This document shows positions 34,722 through 43,200 of a stretch of DNA of 64,000 nucleotides, piece by piece (the stretch's first letter is position 1; the number at the start of each line of letters is the position of its first letter). Source of the DNA: Bacteroidota bacterium (GTDB taxonomy: Bacteria > Bacteroidota > Bacteroidia > Cytophagales > Cyclobacteriaceae); assembly GCA_018266055.1 (NCBI GenBank), contig JAFDYT010000005.1, positions 186,001 to 250,000 of the forward strand. The letters are read 5' to 3'. The position numbers and the translations under genes are program-made. The notes beneath the pieces were generated by a model that was given only the letters and a program-made list of their open reading frames with translations, ran no database searches and had not been told where the DNA came from.

Positions 34722-35357
34722 ATGAATGCACAGTCAACCGTAAAAATCCTGTTGGTCGATGATCATCGCATTGTACTCGATGGGCTTAAATCTCTTTTTG
34801 ACGACGATAATGATTTTGAAATCATCGGTGCAGTAAGTACACCGGCAGAAGCCCTTCTGAAAATGGAGAAGGCACAACCTGATATTTTGCTGACGGATTA
34901 CACCCTTCCGGGAATGACAGGCCTGGAGCTTTGTGCGAAAACAAAAGAAAAGTATCCAGCGGTAAAACGGGTAATCCTGAGCATGCACGACGAAGGCCAC
35001 TTGGTGAAGCAAGTGATGAAAGAAGGCGTGGATGGCTATTTGCTGAAGAGCATTCAGCAATCAGAATTAAAAACAGCCCTTCATCAGATTATGAAGGGAA
35101 TGCCTTACGTGAGCCCTGAAATTACCCGTCAGTTAATGAGCGGTATTGCCAGCGAAGGAAAACAGGAACTACTCACTGAACGCGAGCAAGAAATTCTTCG
35201 CCTTATTGTGAAAGAGTTTTCCAACAAACAGATCGCTGATAAATTGTTTATCAGCGAACGAACCGTAGAAACACATCGCAAAAATATCTTTCGCAAAACC
35301 AATGTCTCGTCGTTGGTGGGCCTTGTAAAATATGCCTTTGAGCATCACATCGTTTAA
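34722..35357 (+). CDS. NarL/LuxR-family response regulator
   Basis: 211 residues from ATG 34722. The receiver domain (about 6-125) has Asp-Asp in LLVDDHRIVLDG, phospho-acceptor Asp59 in DILLTDYTLPG and Lys in GYLLKSI. The LuxR-type helix-turn-helix (about 145-205) reads LTEREQEILRLIVKEFSNKQIADKL, FISERTVETHRKNIF. It is the likely partner of the HisKA_3 kinase 0.6 kb upstream, since HisKA_3 kinases pair with NarL-type regulators. Its targets are unknown, but the TAGGGA repeats at 31908-31961 are a candidate. Confidence 0.95.
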   Translation: MNAQSTVKILLVDDHRIVLDGLKSLFDDDNDFEIIGAVSTPAEALLKMEKAQPDILLTDYTLPGMTGLELCAKTKEKYPAVKRVILSMHDEGHLVKQVMKEGVDGYLLKSIQQSELKTALHQIMKGMPYVSPEITRQLMSGIASEGKQELLTEREQEILRLIVKEFSNKQIADKLFISERTVETHRKNIFRKTNVSSLVGLVKYAFEHHIV

Positions 35358-35373
35358 CCTTTAATTTTCTCTC

Positions 35374-35391
35374 CTCCGTACCAGCACGGAT
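35374..35391. repeat. 18-bp intergenic repeat, copy 2
   Basis: Perfect reverse complement of 15720-15737, 16 bases after the response regulator stop. See the entry at 15720. Confidence 0.6.
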
Positions 35392-35470
35392 ATAAATTGC
35401 CGCTCGGCGGGTATTTCCATGTCTGATATTCAGGTGCACCTTGCCTGTGCAAACATAAAATACACCACCT

Positions 35471-37171
35471 ATGAAACGAACCGTTATCGCTGTGGCGATC
35501 GCCTTGTTGGCGTACGCGCAATTGCCCGCACAGCAATTGGAACTTGAAAAAACCTATAAGATTTCGCGCGCCAGCAAGCGCGGAGAATTATCCGGCCTTG
35601 ATTATGACCGTGACGCCAAGACGTACACACTCACGTACCTTACCGATATGAAAAAGAAATCGGACAAGTATGTATTCAAATATGAGCAATACGTGTTTGA
35701 CAACGATTTTAATTTTGTGAAAGACGGCGAGATGGAAGAAGAAGCCGACGTCATGAAGAAAAAATTCAAATGGTTTAAGTTCAAAGGCGAGGACTATGTC
35801 ACCTACGGCAACACGGTTAATCAGCAGATCATGGGAGGAATGGTGTTGAAAAGAAAGAAAGTGACCCACACCTATCGTTGGCTGCTCGGCGGATACACCA
35901 AGAAGACGGAATTGCTGGAAAAAGTAAAACCTCGTACTGAAGAAGGCAGGAGTTACACGTTGGTGCAATATGCAGAAGATGATGTGACTGGCGATTTGTA
36001 CATCCTGGCCACGGTCAACGCAAAAATCGGTACTCGTAGCAACGATGAGGTGGGCGACCTTACCTTATTGAAGTATAATAATGAGCTGCAACTGGTATGC
36101 AAACTGGATTTTGAATTCCCTTACAAGCAGGCGCTGGCGTTCATGCAGGTACAAGGGCAACCCAATCCTGATGACGAAGAAGAGATCGGCATCAGCGACT
36201 TTACCTTTGTGTTTGCGCCAACGGATATGTACGCCAAGAAAGTTACCGATCCTGACAACAACAATTACACGTATGTGCATGTAGATGCGAATTGCAAAAT
36301 CACTGAGAAGTTTAATTTCCGCAGCCCTTCAAGCTACTGGCGCATCGATCAGATGATCACCAAAGAGACGGGTGAAAAATTCTTCTACGGACCGGCGCAA
36401 GCAGGAAAGGATAAATACTTTAATAAGGCCGTTGCCGGCTCAGCTGTAAAAATGACTGGTGCACTGGGCAGTTTGATGAGTTCAAGCGAAACGAAGTTCA
36501 AAGCCGTTCAACTGATGAAGGTGGTTGATGGTAAGATGGCTTTTCTGACGGAAACAACCCTCGACGAATTCAAAGCCAAGCAACAATTTCCGCCCAAGCA
36601 ACGCAAAACTCCTGACTATGAAGGGCGTGAATTTGGCGTGCGCAGCTACAACTTTGCATCCAATGGCGACCTGATTATCCTCGGCCAAAACTACGATCGC
36701 GATAAAGACGGTAACATCAAAAAATTTGAAGACATTCTTGGTTTCCATTTTGGTCCTGATGGCAAACTCAGGGCACAGTATGGCGTGGACACCAAGGAGG
36801 ACGGAAAGATTGTTACCTCTACCATGGACACACACTACGGAATTTCTACCACCACTTACATCATCACTACTACTACGCGGAACTTTGCATGCCCGCAGCA
36901 ATTAATTGAAGGCTCTGATGGCAACATGTACTGGCTGCTCCGTGAAATTCGTGACATCCGCGAGGGCAAGCTCCTCACGTATCCGCGCATCGGAAAGATA
37001 AACATGAAGAATTCTACGCTATCAGACATTACAACGTTTGGTCGCGGCGATGGGTACTACCTTAACCCAACCTATCCTACGCTTGAAACCGACAAAGGAG
37101 AATCGATAGTATTTTTCGGCGCTGACAAGCCGGGAAGAGAACTTTGGTTTGCCCGGGTTAAGTTGAAATAA
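35471..37171 (+). CDS. Large secreted protein of unknown function
   Basis: 566 residues from ATG 35471, with a clean Sec signal peptide (MKRTVIAVAIALLAYAQLPAQ). The mature part is rich in Lys, Tyr and aromatic beta-strand segments (e.g. NFASNGDLIILGQNYDRDKDGNIKKF, SDGNMYWLLREIRDIR, ESIVFFGADKPGRELWFARV), which looks like a beta-propeller or similar repeat fold. A Thr-rich stretch (STTTYIITTTTRN) occurs near residue 460. No family is recognised. Single gene with a strong terminator directly after it. Confidence 0.75.
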   Translation: MKRTVIAVAIALLAYAQLPAQQLELEKTYKISRASKRGELSGLDYDRDAKTYTLTYLTDMKKKSDKYVFKYEQYVFDNDFNFVKDGEMEEEADVMKKKFKWFKFKGEDYVTYGNTVNQQIMGGMVLKRKKVTHTYRWLLGGYTKKTELLEKVKPRTEEGRSYTLVQYAEDDVTGDLYILATVNAKIGTRSNDEVGDLTLLKYNNELQLVCKLDFEFPYKQALAFMQVQGQPNPDDEEEIGISDFTFVFAPTDMYAKKVTDPDNNNYTYVHVDANCKITEKFNFRSPSSYWRIDQMITKETGEKFFYGPAQAGKDKYFNKAVAGSAVKMTGALGSLMSSSETKFKAVQLMKVVDGKMAFLTETTLDEFKAKQQFPPKQRKTPDYEGREFGVRSYNFASNGDLIILGQNYDRDKDGNIKKFEDILGFHFGPDGKLRAQYGVDTKEDGKIVTSTMDTHYGISTTTYIITTTTRNFACPQQLIEGSDGNMYWLLREIRDIREGKLLTYPRIGKINMKNSTLSDITTFGRGDGYYLNPTYPTLETDKGESIVFFGADKPGRELWFARVKLK

Positions 37172-37189
37172 GGAAAGCAGAGTTAGCTC

Positions 37190-37219
37190 AAAACGCCGGT
37201 GTTATCCGGCGTTTTTTGT
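37190..37219 (+). terminator. Rho-independent terminator
   Basis: AAAACGCCGG and CCGGCGTTTT form a ten-pair stem around a TGTTAT loop, followed by TTGTTT. It ends the gene at 35471-37171 and separates it from the Rrf2 gene. Confidence 0.9.
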
Positions 37220-37281
37220 TTAGGCTAGCAGATATATCCTCACGATATTTTCAAATCCTGTCAAAAAGCCTAAATTGGCAC

Positions 37282-37716
37282 ATGCTCTCTAAAAAATGCA
37301 AATACGCTATTCATGCCCTGGTTTACCTGGCAGAGCGTTATCAGGAAGGCCCCGTACACATTCAGGAAATAGCTGAGAAGAAAAGTATTCCAAAGAAGTT
37401 TCTCGAGGCTATCCTTTTGGAATTGCGCAACGCCAAAATGCTGCATAGCAAGAAAGGTAAAGGAGGAGGATACTACTTATACCAAAAGCCATCGGATGTG
37501 AATTTGATGGATGTAATTCGGCTTATGGATGGAGCGATTGCCATGTTGCCCTGCGTGTCGCTGAATTATTACGAAAAGTGCGAAGAATGCCGCAATGAAA
37601 AAACCTGTGGTATTCGCGATAGCTTTATTAAAGTACGCGATCAAACCCTTGAAATCCTTGGCGGCGCAACACTGGACAAAATCATGAAGCGTGAAAAGGC
37701 TCTTGGGGCGAAGTAA
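37282..37716 (+). CDS. Rrf2-family transcriptional regulator
   Basis: 144 residues from ATG 37282; the longer frame back to 37216 would begin inside the upstream terminator. The winged helix reads MLSKKCKYAIHALVYLAER...HIQEIAEKKSIPKKFLEAILLEL...GGGYYLYQKP. The middle region carries Cys in LPCVSLNYYEKCEECRNEKTC, four Cys in about 20 residues, so an iron-sulfur or other redox-sensing cluster is possible, as in IscR and related proteins. A peroxiredoxin gene follows 68 bases downstream and may be a target. Confidence 0.9.
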   Translation: MLSKKCKYAIHALVYLAERYQEGPVHIQEIAEKKSIPKKFLEAILLELRNAKMLHSKKGKGGGYYLYQKPSDVNLMDVIRLMDGAIAMLPCVSLNYYEKCEECRNEKTCGIRDSFIKVRDQTLEILGGATLDKIMKREKALGAK

Positions 37717-37756
37717 AAAAGATTTGTTAAATCCTATTGATTTGGTAGACATTAAG

Positions 37757-37764
37757 TATATTTG
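37757..37764 (+). promoter_or_regulatory. Putative -7 box TATATTTG for peroxiredoxin gene
   Basis: Exact TAnnTTTG match with a TTG 17 bases upstream (37737-37739), so both expected elements are present. It ends 20 bases before ATG 37785. Confidence 0.55.
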
Positions 37765-37784
37765 AAGCCTAAATCATTATCATT

Positions 37785-38420
37785 ATGTCAGTACGATTAG
37801 GAGAAATAGCACCCGATTTTCAAGCCGATACCACCGAAGGCAAAATCAAATTTCACGAATGGCTGGGCAACAGCTGGGGAATTTTATTTTCCCACCCTGC
37901 CGATTTTACGCCCGTATGCACCACTGAACTTGGCGCCGTAGCAAAACTCAGAGCGGAATTTGACAAGCGCAATGTAAAAGTGGTAGCCCTTAGCACCGAT
38001 TCAGTCGATTCGCACAAGCAATGGATTGGCGACATCGACCAGACGCAGAAAACACATGTAAATTTCCCCATCATCGCCGATCCGGATTTTAAAGTTTCAA
38101 GTTTATACGACATGATTCATCCGCAGGTGAGCGATAAGTTTACCGTTCGCTCGGTGTTCGTCATTGGGCCTGACAAAAAAGTGAAACTGTCTATCAACTA
38201 CCCGGCTTCTACCGGTCGTAATTTTGACGAGATATTGCGCGTGATCGACAGCCTACAACTCACCGCCAACTACAGCGTGGCCACACCAGCCAACTGGAAA
38301 AATGGCGAAGATGTGATCATCACCATGGCGGTGAAAGACGAAGATGTACCGGCCAAATTCCCGAAAGGGCATAACCGCATTAAGCCGTACCTGAGAACTA
38401 CACCTCAACCTAACCTATAG
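37785..38420 (+). CDS. 1-Cys peroxiredoxin (Prx6 type)
   Basis: 211 residues from ATG 37785. The peroxidatic Cys45 sits in HPADFTPVCTTELG, and no other Cys occurs in the protein, so it is a 1-Cys enzyme needing an external thiol. The remaining motifs (ALSTDSVDSHKQW, FPIIADPD, VRSVFVIGPDKKV, SLQLTANYSVATPANW) fit the Prx6 group. It reduces peroxides in the cytosol. Own promoter box upstream and a terminator downstream indicate a single-gene unit behind the Rrf2 regulator. Confidence 0.95.
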   Translation: MSVRLGEIAPDFQADTTEGKIKFHEWLGNSWGILFSHPADFTPVCTTELGAVAKLRAEFDKRNVKVVALSTDSVDSHKQWIGDIDQTQKTHVNFPIIADPDFKVSSLYDMIHPQVSDKFTVRSVFVIGPDKKVKLSINYPASTGRNFDEILRVIDSLQLTANYSVATPANWKNGEDVIITMAVKDEDVPAKFPKGHNRIKPYLRTTPQPNL

Positions 38421-38441
38421 TTTTTTGTTTGTCAAAAAAAG

Positions 38442-38467
38442 AAAGGCTTCGCAAGAGGCCTTTTTTT
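38442..38467 (+). terminator. Rho-independent terminator
   Basis: AAAGGC and GCCTTT pair around a 10-base loop that itself can form CTT/AAG, followed by TTTT. It lies 21 bases after the peroxiredoxin stop. Confidence 0.75.
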
Positions 38468-38533
38468 ATTGAATATGTTTTGGCTTCTTTTTTCTATTTT
38501 CATGAAGCGATACTTCACAAAAGAGTCAACACA

Positions 38534-38953
38534 ATGATAAAAGCACTTTTCTCGCCTAAGCCGCTCGGCATGGAAACCGGCCTTGCCGTCATCCGGATTT
38601 TGACGGGCTTTATGATGGCCTATCACGGCCTTGAAGTTTTTGATAGGGCTGCCATGCAACCGTACGCCACCTGGGATGTGATCAAAAGTCTGCCGGCGCC
38701 GGAGTTTATGGTGTACCTTGGCAAGGGCATTGAGTTTGTTTCAGGTGTGTGCTTTATTGTAGGTGCGTTTACGCGCGTGGCGTCGTTGCTTATGGCGGCA
38801 GATATGCTCTTTATCTGCTTCGTGGTAGGGCATGGCAAATTTTATTATGATGACCAGCATCCCTTTTTGTTTGCCGTTATCGCCATCATTTATTTTTTCA
38901 CCGGCCCGGTAAAGTGGGCGCTTGATTTTTCAATTTTCAAAGAGAAAGAATAG
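38534..38953 (+). CDS. DoxX family membrane protein
   Basis: 139 residues from ATG 38534. The extra N-terminal frame back to 38429 crosses the peroxiredoxin terminator and is not expected to be translated. Four membrane helices are visible, with DoxX features GLAVIRILTGFMMAYHGLEVFD, GIEFVSGVCFIVGAFTRVASLLMAADML and FAVIAIIYFFTGPVKWALD. DoxX-like proteins often work with oxidoreductases or in redox balance; no specific role can be set. The next gene starts four bases after its stop. Confidence 0.88.
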   Translation: MIKALFSPKPLGMETGLAVIRILTGFMMAYHGLEVFDRAAMQPYATWDVIKSLPAPEFMVYLGKGIEFVSGVCFIVGAFTRVASLLMAADMLFICFVVGHGKFYYDDQHPFLFAVIAIIYFFTGPVKWALDFSIFKEKE

Positions 38954-38957
38954 CAAG

Positions 38958-39611
38958 ATGCGTTGGGTTGTACTGTTCATACTAGCTCCTTCTCTTCTTT
39001 TTGCGCAAACCGAAAAGCCGTTTGCCAAAGAAATCGGTGCGTTTAAAAAAAGTGACAGCATTCAATTCCCGGCGCCAAATCAGATCCTTTTTGTAGGAAG
39101 TTCTTCCTTTACTTTCTGGAAAGATGTGCAAAACTATTTTCCAGAATACCCGATTCTCAACCGGGGATTTGGCGGATCAACTTTGAAGGATTTGATTTAT
39201 TACTTTGATGCGATTGTGAAGCCCTACCGCGCACGGCAAATTGTGATCTATAGCGGTGAAAATGATCTGGCCTACGACAAAACGGCCACGCCCGATACGG
39301 TTATCAAGCGCTTTACGGTTTTGTTTTCTAAAATCAGAACTGCCAATCCGAAGGTGCCCGTCACGTACGTTTCCATGAAACCAAGCCCAAGCCGAAAGAA
39401 CCTGATGTTGGTTTACGAAGACGCAAACGAATTGATCCGTCGTTTCTTGAAGAGCCAGAAGCGCACATCCTTTGTGGATGTCTATCATCCCATGCTTGAC
39501 GGCAGCGGCAATCCGCAGAAGGAATTATTTTTAGCCGATAGCCTTCACATGAAGGCCAATGGCTACGCACTTTGGCAAAAAGAAATAAAACCCTTTCTGA
39601 AAAAAAGATAG
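38958..39611 (+). CDS. Secreted SGNH/GDSL hydrolase
   Basis: 217 residues from ATG 38958, with a signal peptide (MRWVVLFILAPSLLFAQ). SGNH blocks are present: the nucleophile Ser in ILFVGSSSFTFW, Gly in NRGFGGSTL, Asn in YSGENDLAYD and the Asp/His pair in LADSLHMKANGYALW. It is a periplasmic or surface esterase or carbohydrate deacetylase-type enzyme; the substrate is unknown. It follows DoxX with a four-base gap, so they are probably co-transcribed. Confidence 0.9.
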   Translation: MRWVVLFILAPSLLFAQTEKPFAKEIGAFKKSDSIQFPAPNQILFVGSSSFTFWKDVQNYFPEYPILNRGFGGSTLKDLIYYFDAIVKPYRARQIVIYSGENDLAYDKTATPDTVIKRFTVLFSKIRTANPKVPVTYVSMKPSPSRKNLMLVYEDANELIRRFLKSQKRTSFVDVYHPMLDGSGNPQKELFLADSLHMKANGYALWQKEIKPFLKKR

Positions 39612-39615
39612 TTGC

Positions 39616-40014
39616 TCAGATATCCATCGAATCGTACACCTGCACTTTGCTCCACAGGTGAGAATATTCTTTAATGAATTTCAGGTGAATGGCATGATCC
39701 TGATACACATTATGACCAGCTACATCATTGAATACAGTGAACAACGAAAGCGCATACGAGTCGTCAATTACGTCGCGTTTCGGAGTTTTGGCGGGTGTGC
39801 CCAATTTGAATTGCTGCACCGTCTCAATCTTTTTGAGCGTGCTTACACCTTCAATCAGTTTGGCAAGATCTTCTTTTGAAGAAGGGTTCTTAAGCCAGAA
39901 AAAAACATGATGCATCAACATAGGTTTGTCTGCAGTTTCGGCCCACGACGTGCTGGCCCCAACAGCCAAAAGTGAAGAAGTAGCCAAAAATGCTCTTCGG
40001 TTTTGCTTTTTCAT
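39616..40014 (-). CDS. Secreted Dabb-domain protein
   Basis: 132 residues from ATG 40014. The N-terminus MKKQNRRAFLATSSLLAVGAS carries an RR-x-F-L Tat-like signal. The rest is a stress-responsive A/B barrel (Dabb): MLMHHVFFWLKNPSS, DLAKLIEGVSTLKKIE, YALSLFTVFNDVAGHNVYQDHAIHLKFIKEYSHLW. Such small barrels dimerise; function is mostly unknown. Convergent with the SGNH hydrolase gene. Confidence 0.86.
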   Translation of the reverse strand: MKKQNRRAFLATSSLLAVGASTSWAETADKPMLMHHVFFWLKNPSSKEDLAKLIEGVSTLKKIETVQQFKLGTPAKTPKRDVIDDSYALSLFTVFNDVAGHNVYQDHAIHLKFIKEYSHLWSKVQVYDSMDI

Positions 40015-40155
40015 AAGAATGGATTACAGGAGAAAGATAAATAAAAGGAACGGCTTAACCCATTATTTTTTTTGAGCGGCATTCGTGCACTACACGTCAA
40101 TCGCTTTTTTTCACATTTCACGGTAATTCCAAACCGTTGGCTTCCTTCGCCTTCT

Positions 40156-40163
40156 TATCTTTA
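40156..40163 (+). promoter_or_regulatory. Putative -7 box TATCTTTA for efflux operon
   Basis: One mismatch to TAnnTTTG, with TTG at 40137-40139 sixteen bases upstream. It ends three bases before ATG 40167, so the operon mRNA may be leaderless or use ATG 40170. Confidence 0.4.
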
Positions 40164-40166
40164 TGC

Positions 40167-41255
40167 ATGATGAAGCCATTTCTTTTCATTGTTGCTGTAT
40201 TGATGGTAGCCTGCTCAGGCAAAAAGGGTGTGGTGACTCCACAGTTGAAACCGCTGAAGGAAGCGGTGTATGCGTCAGGGTATGTGGTTTCAAAAAATGA
40301 ATATCAGGTTTTCTCGCAGGTAGATGGCTACGTGGTAGACAAACTGGTGAACGAAGGCGATGCAGTAAAAAAAGGCCAACCTATTTTCGTCATCGAAAGT
40401 CATCAGCAAAACGCCCGCTACAATATTGCCAAGGAAACCTACAACCTGGCCCTAAAAAATAATCAGGAAGATTCGCCAACGCTTCAGGAGGCTAAAGCGG
40501 CGCTCGCCAGCGCCCAATCGAAATTCAACTACGACTCTATCAACTTCGTCCGATTTGATAATTTGTTGAAAAGCAACGCTACGTCGCGCAATGAATACGA
40601 TCGCGCCAAGCTTACGTTTGAAAATTCAAGAAACGACGTGAAGCTCCAAAAAAGTCGTGTCAGAAAACTTCGCGACCAGCTTTCACTCGATTTGAAAAAC
40701 AGCACCAACAATTTGAAAATTGCTACCGAAGAGTCTGGACGATATTCAGTAGGAAGCGAAATTGATGGTAGAGTTTACAAGACGTTGAAGGAGCCGGGTG
40801 AATTAGTACGCCGAACGGAAGCCATGGCGATCGTAGGAAGTGGGAACCAGTTTTACCTTCAACTCAATGTCGATGAACTTGATATTAAGAAAATAAAAGT
40901 TGGCCAAAAGGTATTGGCCAAAATCGATGCGCTGGGTGAAAAACCGTATGAGGCTACGGTGGTGAAAGTCTATCCGATTGTTGATGCGCGCGACCAATCT
41001 GTTCGCGTTGACGCAGAGTTTGATCATGGTCTTCCGGAAGCGTTCTCCGGATTGGCCGTAGAAGGAAATATTTTAGTTCGGCAGAAAGAAAATGCACTCG
41101 TGATTCCCAAGTCGTATTTGCAGCCAGGCGATTCGGTGATTGTGAAAATGAATGGCGAGCGAAAAAAAATTAAAGTACAACGCGGTATCGAAACATTGGA
41201 TGAAGTGGAAATCGTGGATGGACTTTCTGCAGAGAGTCAGTTGATGCTAAAATAA
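40167..41255 (+). CDS. Efflux adaptor lipoprotein (HlyD/MacA-like)
   Basis: About 362 residues from ATG 40167 (or 361 from 40170). The signal peptide ends in a lipobox (VLMVAC, Cys about residue 15), so it is a lipoprotein anchored to a membrane. The barrel-sandwich start VDGYVVDKLVNEGDAVKKGQPIFVIES is followed by a long coiled-coil hairpin (about 75-185), a second half of the lipoyl domain (SEIDGRVYKTLKEPGELV) and a beta-barrel and membrane-proximal part. It should bridge the ABC permease to an outer-membrane channel, which is not encoded here. Its stop overlaps the permease start (TAATG). Confidence 0.92.
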   Translation: MMKPFLFIVAVLMVACSGKKGVVTPQLKPLKEAVYASGYVVSKNEYQVFSQVDGYVVDKLVNEGDAVKKGQPIFVIESHQQNARYNIAKETYNLALKNNQEDSPTLQEAKAALASAQSKFNYDSINFVRFDNLLKSNATSRNEYDRAKLTFENSRNDVKLQKSRVRKLRDQLSLDLKNSTNNLKIATEESGRYSVGSEIDGRVYKTLKEPGELVRRTEAMAIVGSGNQFYLQLNVDELDIKKIKVGQKVLAKIDALGEKPYEATVVKVYPIVDARDQSVRVDAEFDHGLPEAFSGLAVEGNILVRQKENALVIPKSYLQPGDSVIVKMNGERKKIKVQRGIETLDEVEIVDGLSAESQLMLK

Positions 41256-42517
41256 TGAACAGGCAGTCGCTAAAATTGTCGATGGAAATTGCACGGGTGC
41301 ACCTGGTGAGTAAGCCCAAGCAAACTATCGTTGCCATGCTCGGCGTGACGTTTGGCATTGGAATGTTCATCGCGCTGGTGAGTTTGATGACTGGCTTGAA
41401 CAATTTTACAGAAGAGCTTACGATGACAGCCTCACCGGATATTCATATTTATCAGGAAGAAACTTCTTCCCGAAAGAGTATTCTTGAAGAGATCAATCCC
41501 GACGGGTTGAATCTGGTGTACCATCAGAAGCCAAAGAATGAAACGACCAAGATTCGCAACGCACGGGAAATCGCCCGGCTGATTAATCTTGATGCGCGTG
41601 TGTTGGGAACTTCGCCACTCGTGTCGTCGCAGGTGTTTTACAATTATGGCCCTGTGCAACTCAATGGTACTATACTCGGTGTAGATATCCTCGACGAAGA
41701 CAAACTCTTTGACCTTCGCTCGAAAATGAAAGCTGGTCGGCTGGAAGACTTGTTGAGTAACCACAACGGACTTATCATGGGCAAAGGCTTAGCCAAGAAG
41801 CTGAACGTAGCCTTGGGCGATCGCGTGGTAGTCACTACGCCTTTGGGCACGACCATCACGCTCAAGATCCTCGGGATTTTTCAAATTGGAATTGGCGTGG
41901 TGGACAACGTGAGGAGCTACGCCAACATCTCGACAGTACAAACCATTTTGCAAAAAGATCAGTCGTACATCACGGACATCAACGTGAAATTAAAAGACCG
42001 CAACCTTGCGCCGCTTGTAGCATCAGAGCTGCAATCAAAATTCATTTATAAATCCGAAGACTGGCAGGCGGCCAATGCAACTTACCTTACGGGAAGTATG
42101 ATCCGCAACATCATCACGTATGCCGTGTCGTTCACTTTGCTGATTGTAGCAGGCTTTGGCATTTACAACATCCTCAACATGACTATCTATAACAAGATGA
42201 AAGACATTGCCATTTTGAAAGCCATGGGTTTTGCCGGCGTTGATGTCAAAAATATTTTCATGATCCAGTCGCTGGTGATCGGTTTTCTGGGAGGTATTGC
42301 GGGGTTGGTGATTGGCTACGGGTTGTCCTTTCTGATCTCGAAGGCTCCGTTTAACGGCGGAGATATCATCAGCCTCGATCATTTTCCGGTAAACTTTGAT
42401 CCGATGTATTATGTGGTGGGAATTGTTTTTGGCGTAAGCACAACCGCGGTGGCGGGATATATGCCGTCGCGTAAAGCATCGAAGGTTGACCCGATCGAAA
42501 TATTACGAGGACAATAA
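41255..42517 (+). CDS. ABC transporter permease (FtsX/MacB type)
   Basis: 420 residues. A first membrane helix (about 28-46) is followed by a large periplasmic MacB-type domain (about 50-285) and three C-terminal helices (about 290-312, 338-360 and 383-405), i.e. the type VII ABC topology. Near the end KDIAILKAMGFAGVDVKNIFMIQSLVIG is the coupling region of FtsX permeases. Such transporters move large substrates or lipoproteins through mechanotransmission with an adaptor and outer-membrane exit duct. It overlaps the adaptor gene by one base and the ATPase gene starts five bases after it. Confidence 0.94.
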   Translation: MNRQSLKLSMEIARVHLVSKPKQTIVAMLGVTFGIGMFIALVSLMTGLNNFTEELTMTASPDIHIYQEETSSRKSILEEINPDGLNLVYHQKPKNETTKIRNAREIARLINLDARVLGTSPLVSSQVFYNYGPVQLNGTILGVDILDEDKLFDLRSKMKAGRLEDLLSNHNGLIMGKGLAKKLNVALGDRVVVTTPLGTTITLKILGIFQIGIGVVDNVRSYANISTVQTILQKDQSYITDINVKLKDRNLAPLVASELQSKFIYKSEDWQAANATYLTGSMIRNIITYAVSFTLLIVAGFGIYNILNMTIYNKMKDIAILKAMGFAGVDVKNIFMIQSLVIGFLGGIAGLVIGYGLSFLISKAPFNGGDIISLDHFPVNFDPMYYVVGIVFGVSTTAVAGYMPSRKASKVDPIEILRGQ

Positions 42518-42522
42518 TTGCA

Positions 42523-43200
42523 ATGGAGCCGATTCTGACGACCAAAGGAGTGAACAAATTTTTTTATGAACCCGAAAAGTTTCAGGTGTTAAAGTCCATT
42601 GATCTAACAGTGAACAAAGGAGAATTCTTGTCGTTGGTCGGAAAGTCTGGATGTGGAAAATCTACATTGATGTACGTGCTCTCCACCATGGACACAGACT
42701 ATGAAGGTGAACTTCAGATTGCCGGGCAGCGACTCACCGGCAAATCGCAAAATGAGCTCGCCGCTTTTCGCAATGCGCATATCGGTTTCGTTTTTCAATT
42801 CCATTATTTGTTGCCCGAATTTTCAGTGTTGCAAAACGTGATGATTCCTGCGCTGAAACTAAATCGTTATTCCCGTAAGGAAATTGAAGAACGTGCGATG
42901 ACTAAACTAAAAATGCTTGGCATTGATGAGCATGCACGTAAAGCATCGAGCAAACTTTCTGGCGGGCAACAGCAGCGGGTGGCGATAGCGCGTGCGTTGA
43001 TCAACGATCCGGACATTATTATGGGCGATGAGCCAACGGGAAATCTTGATTCGTACAACACGCAACTCGTGTTTGATATTTTTAGTGAGCTTACACATAC
43101 GTACAAGCAAACGATTATCGCCGTCACGCACGACGATGAGTTTGCCAACAAGAGCGATCACCGTGTAGAGATGAGCGACGGTAGAATTGTAAAGTCATGA
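42523..43200 (+). CDS. ABC transporter ATPase (MacB/LolD type)
   Basis: 225 residues. Walker A GKSGCGKST at 40-48, Q-loop in GFVFQFHYLLPEFSVLQNV, signature LSGGQQQRVAIARALI, Walker B DIIMGDEPTGNLD and the switch His in IIAVTHDDEF. It powers the FtsX-type permease encoded directly upstream. The stop overlaps the next gene (ATGA). Confidence 0.96.
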   Translation: MEPILTTKGVNKFFYEPEKFQVLKSIDLTVNKGEFLSLVGKSGCGKSTLMYVLSTMDTDYEGELQIAGQRLTGKSQNELAAFRNAHIGFVFQFHYLLPEFSVLQNVMIPALKLNRYSRKEIEERAMTKLKMLGIDEHARKASSKLSGGQQQRVAIARALINDPDIIMGDEPTGNLDSYNTQLVFDIFSELTHTYKQTIIAVTHDDEFANKSDHRVEMSDGRIVKS

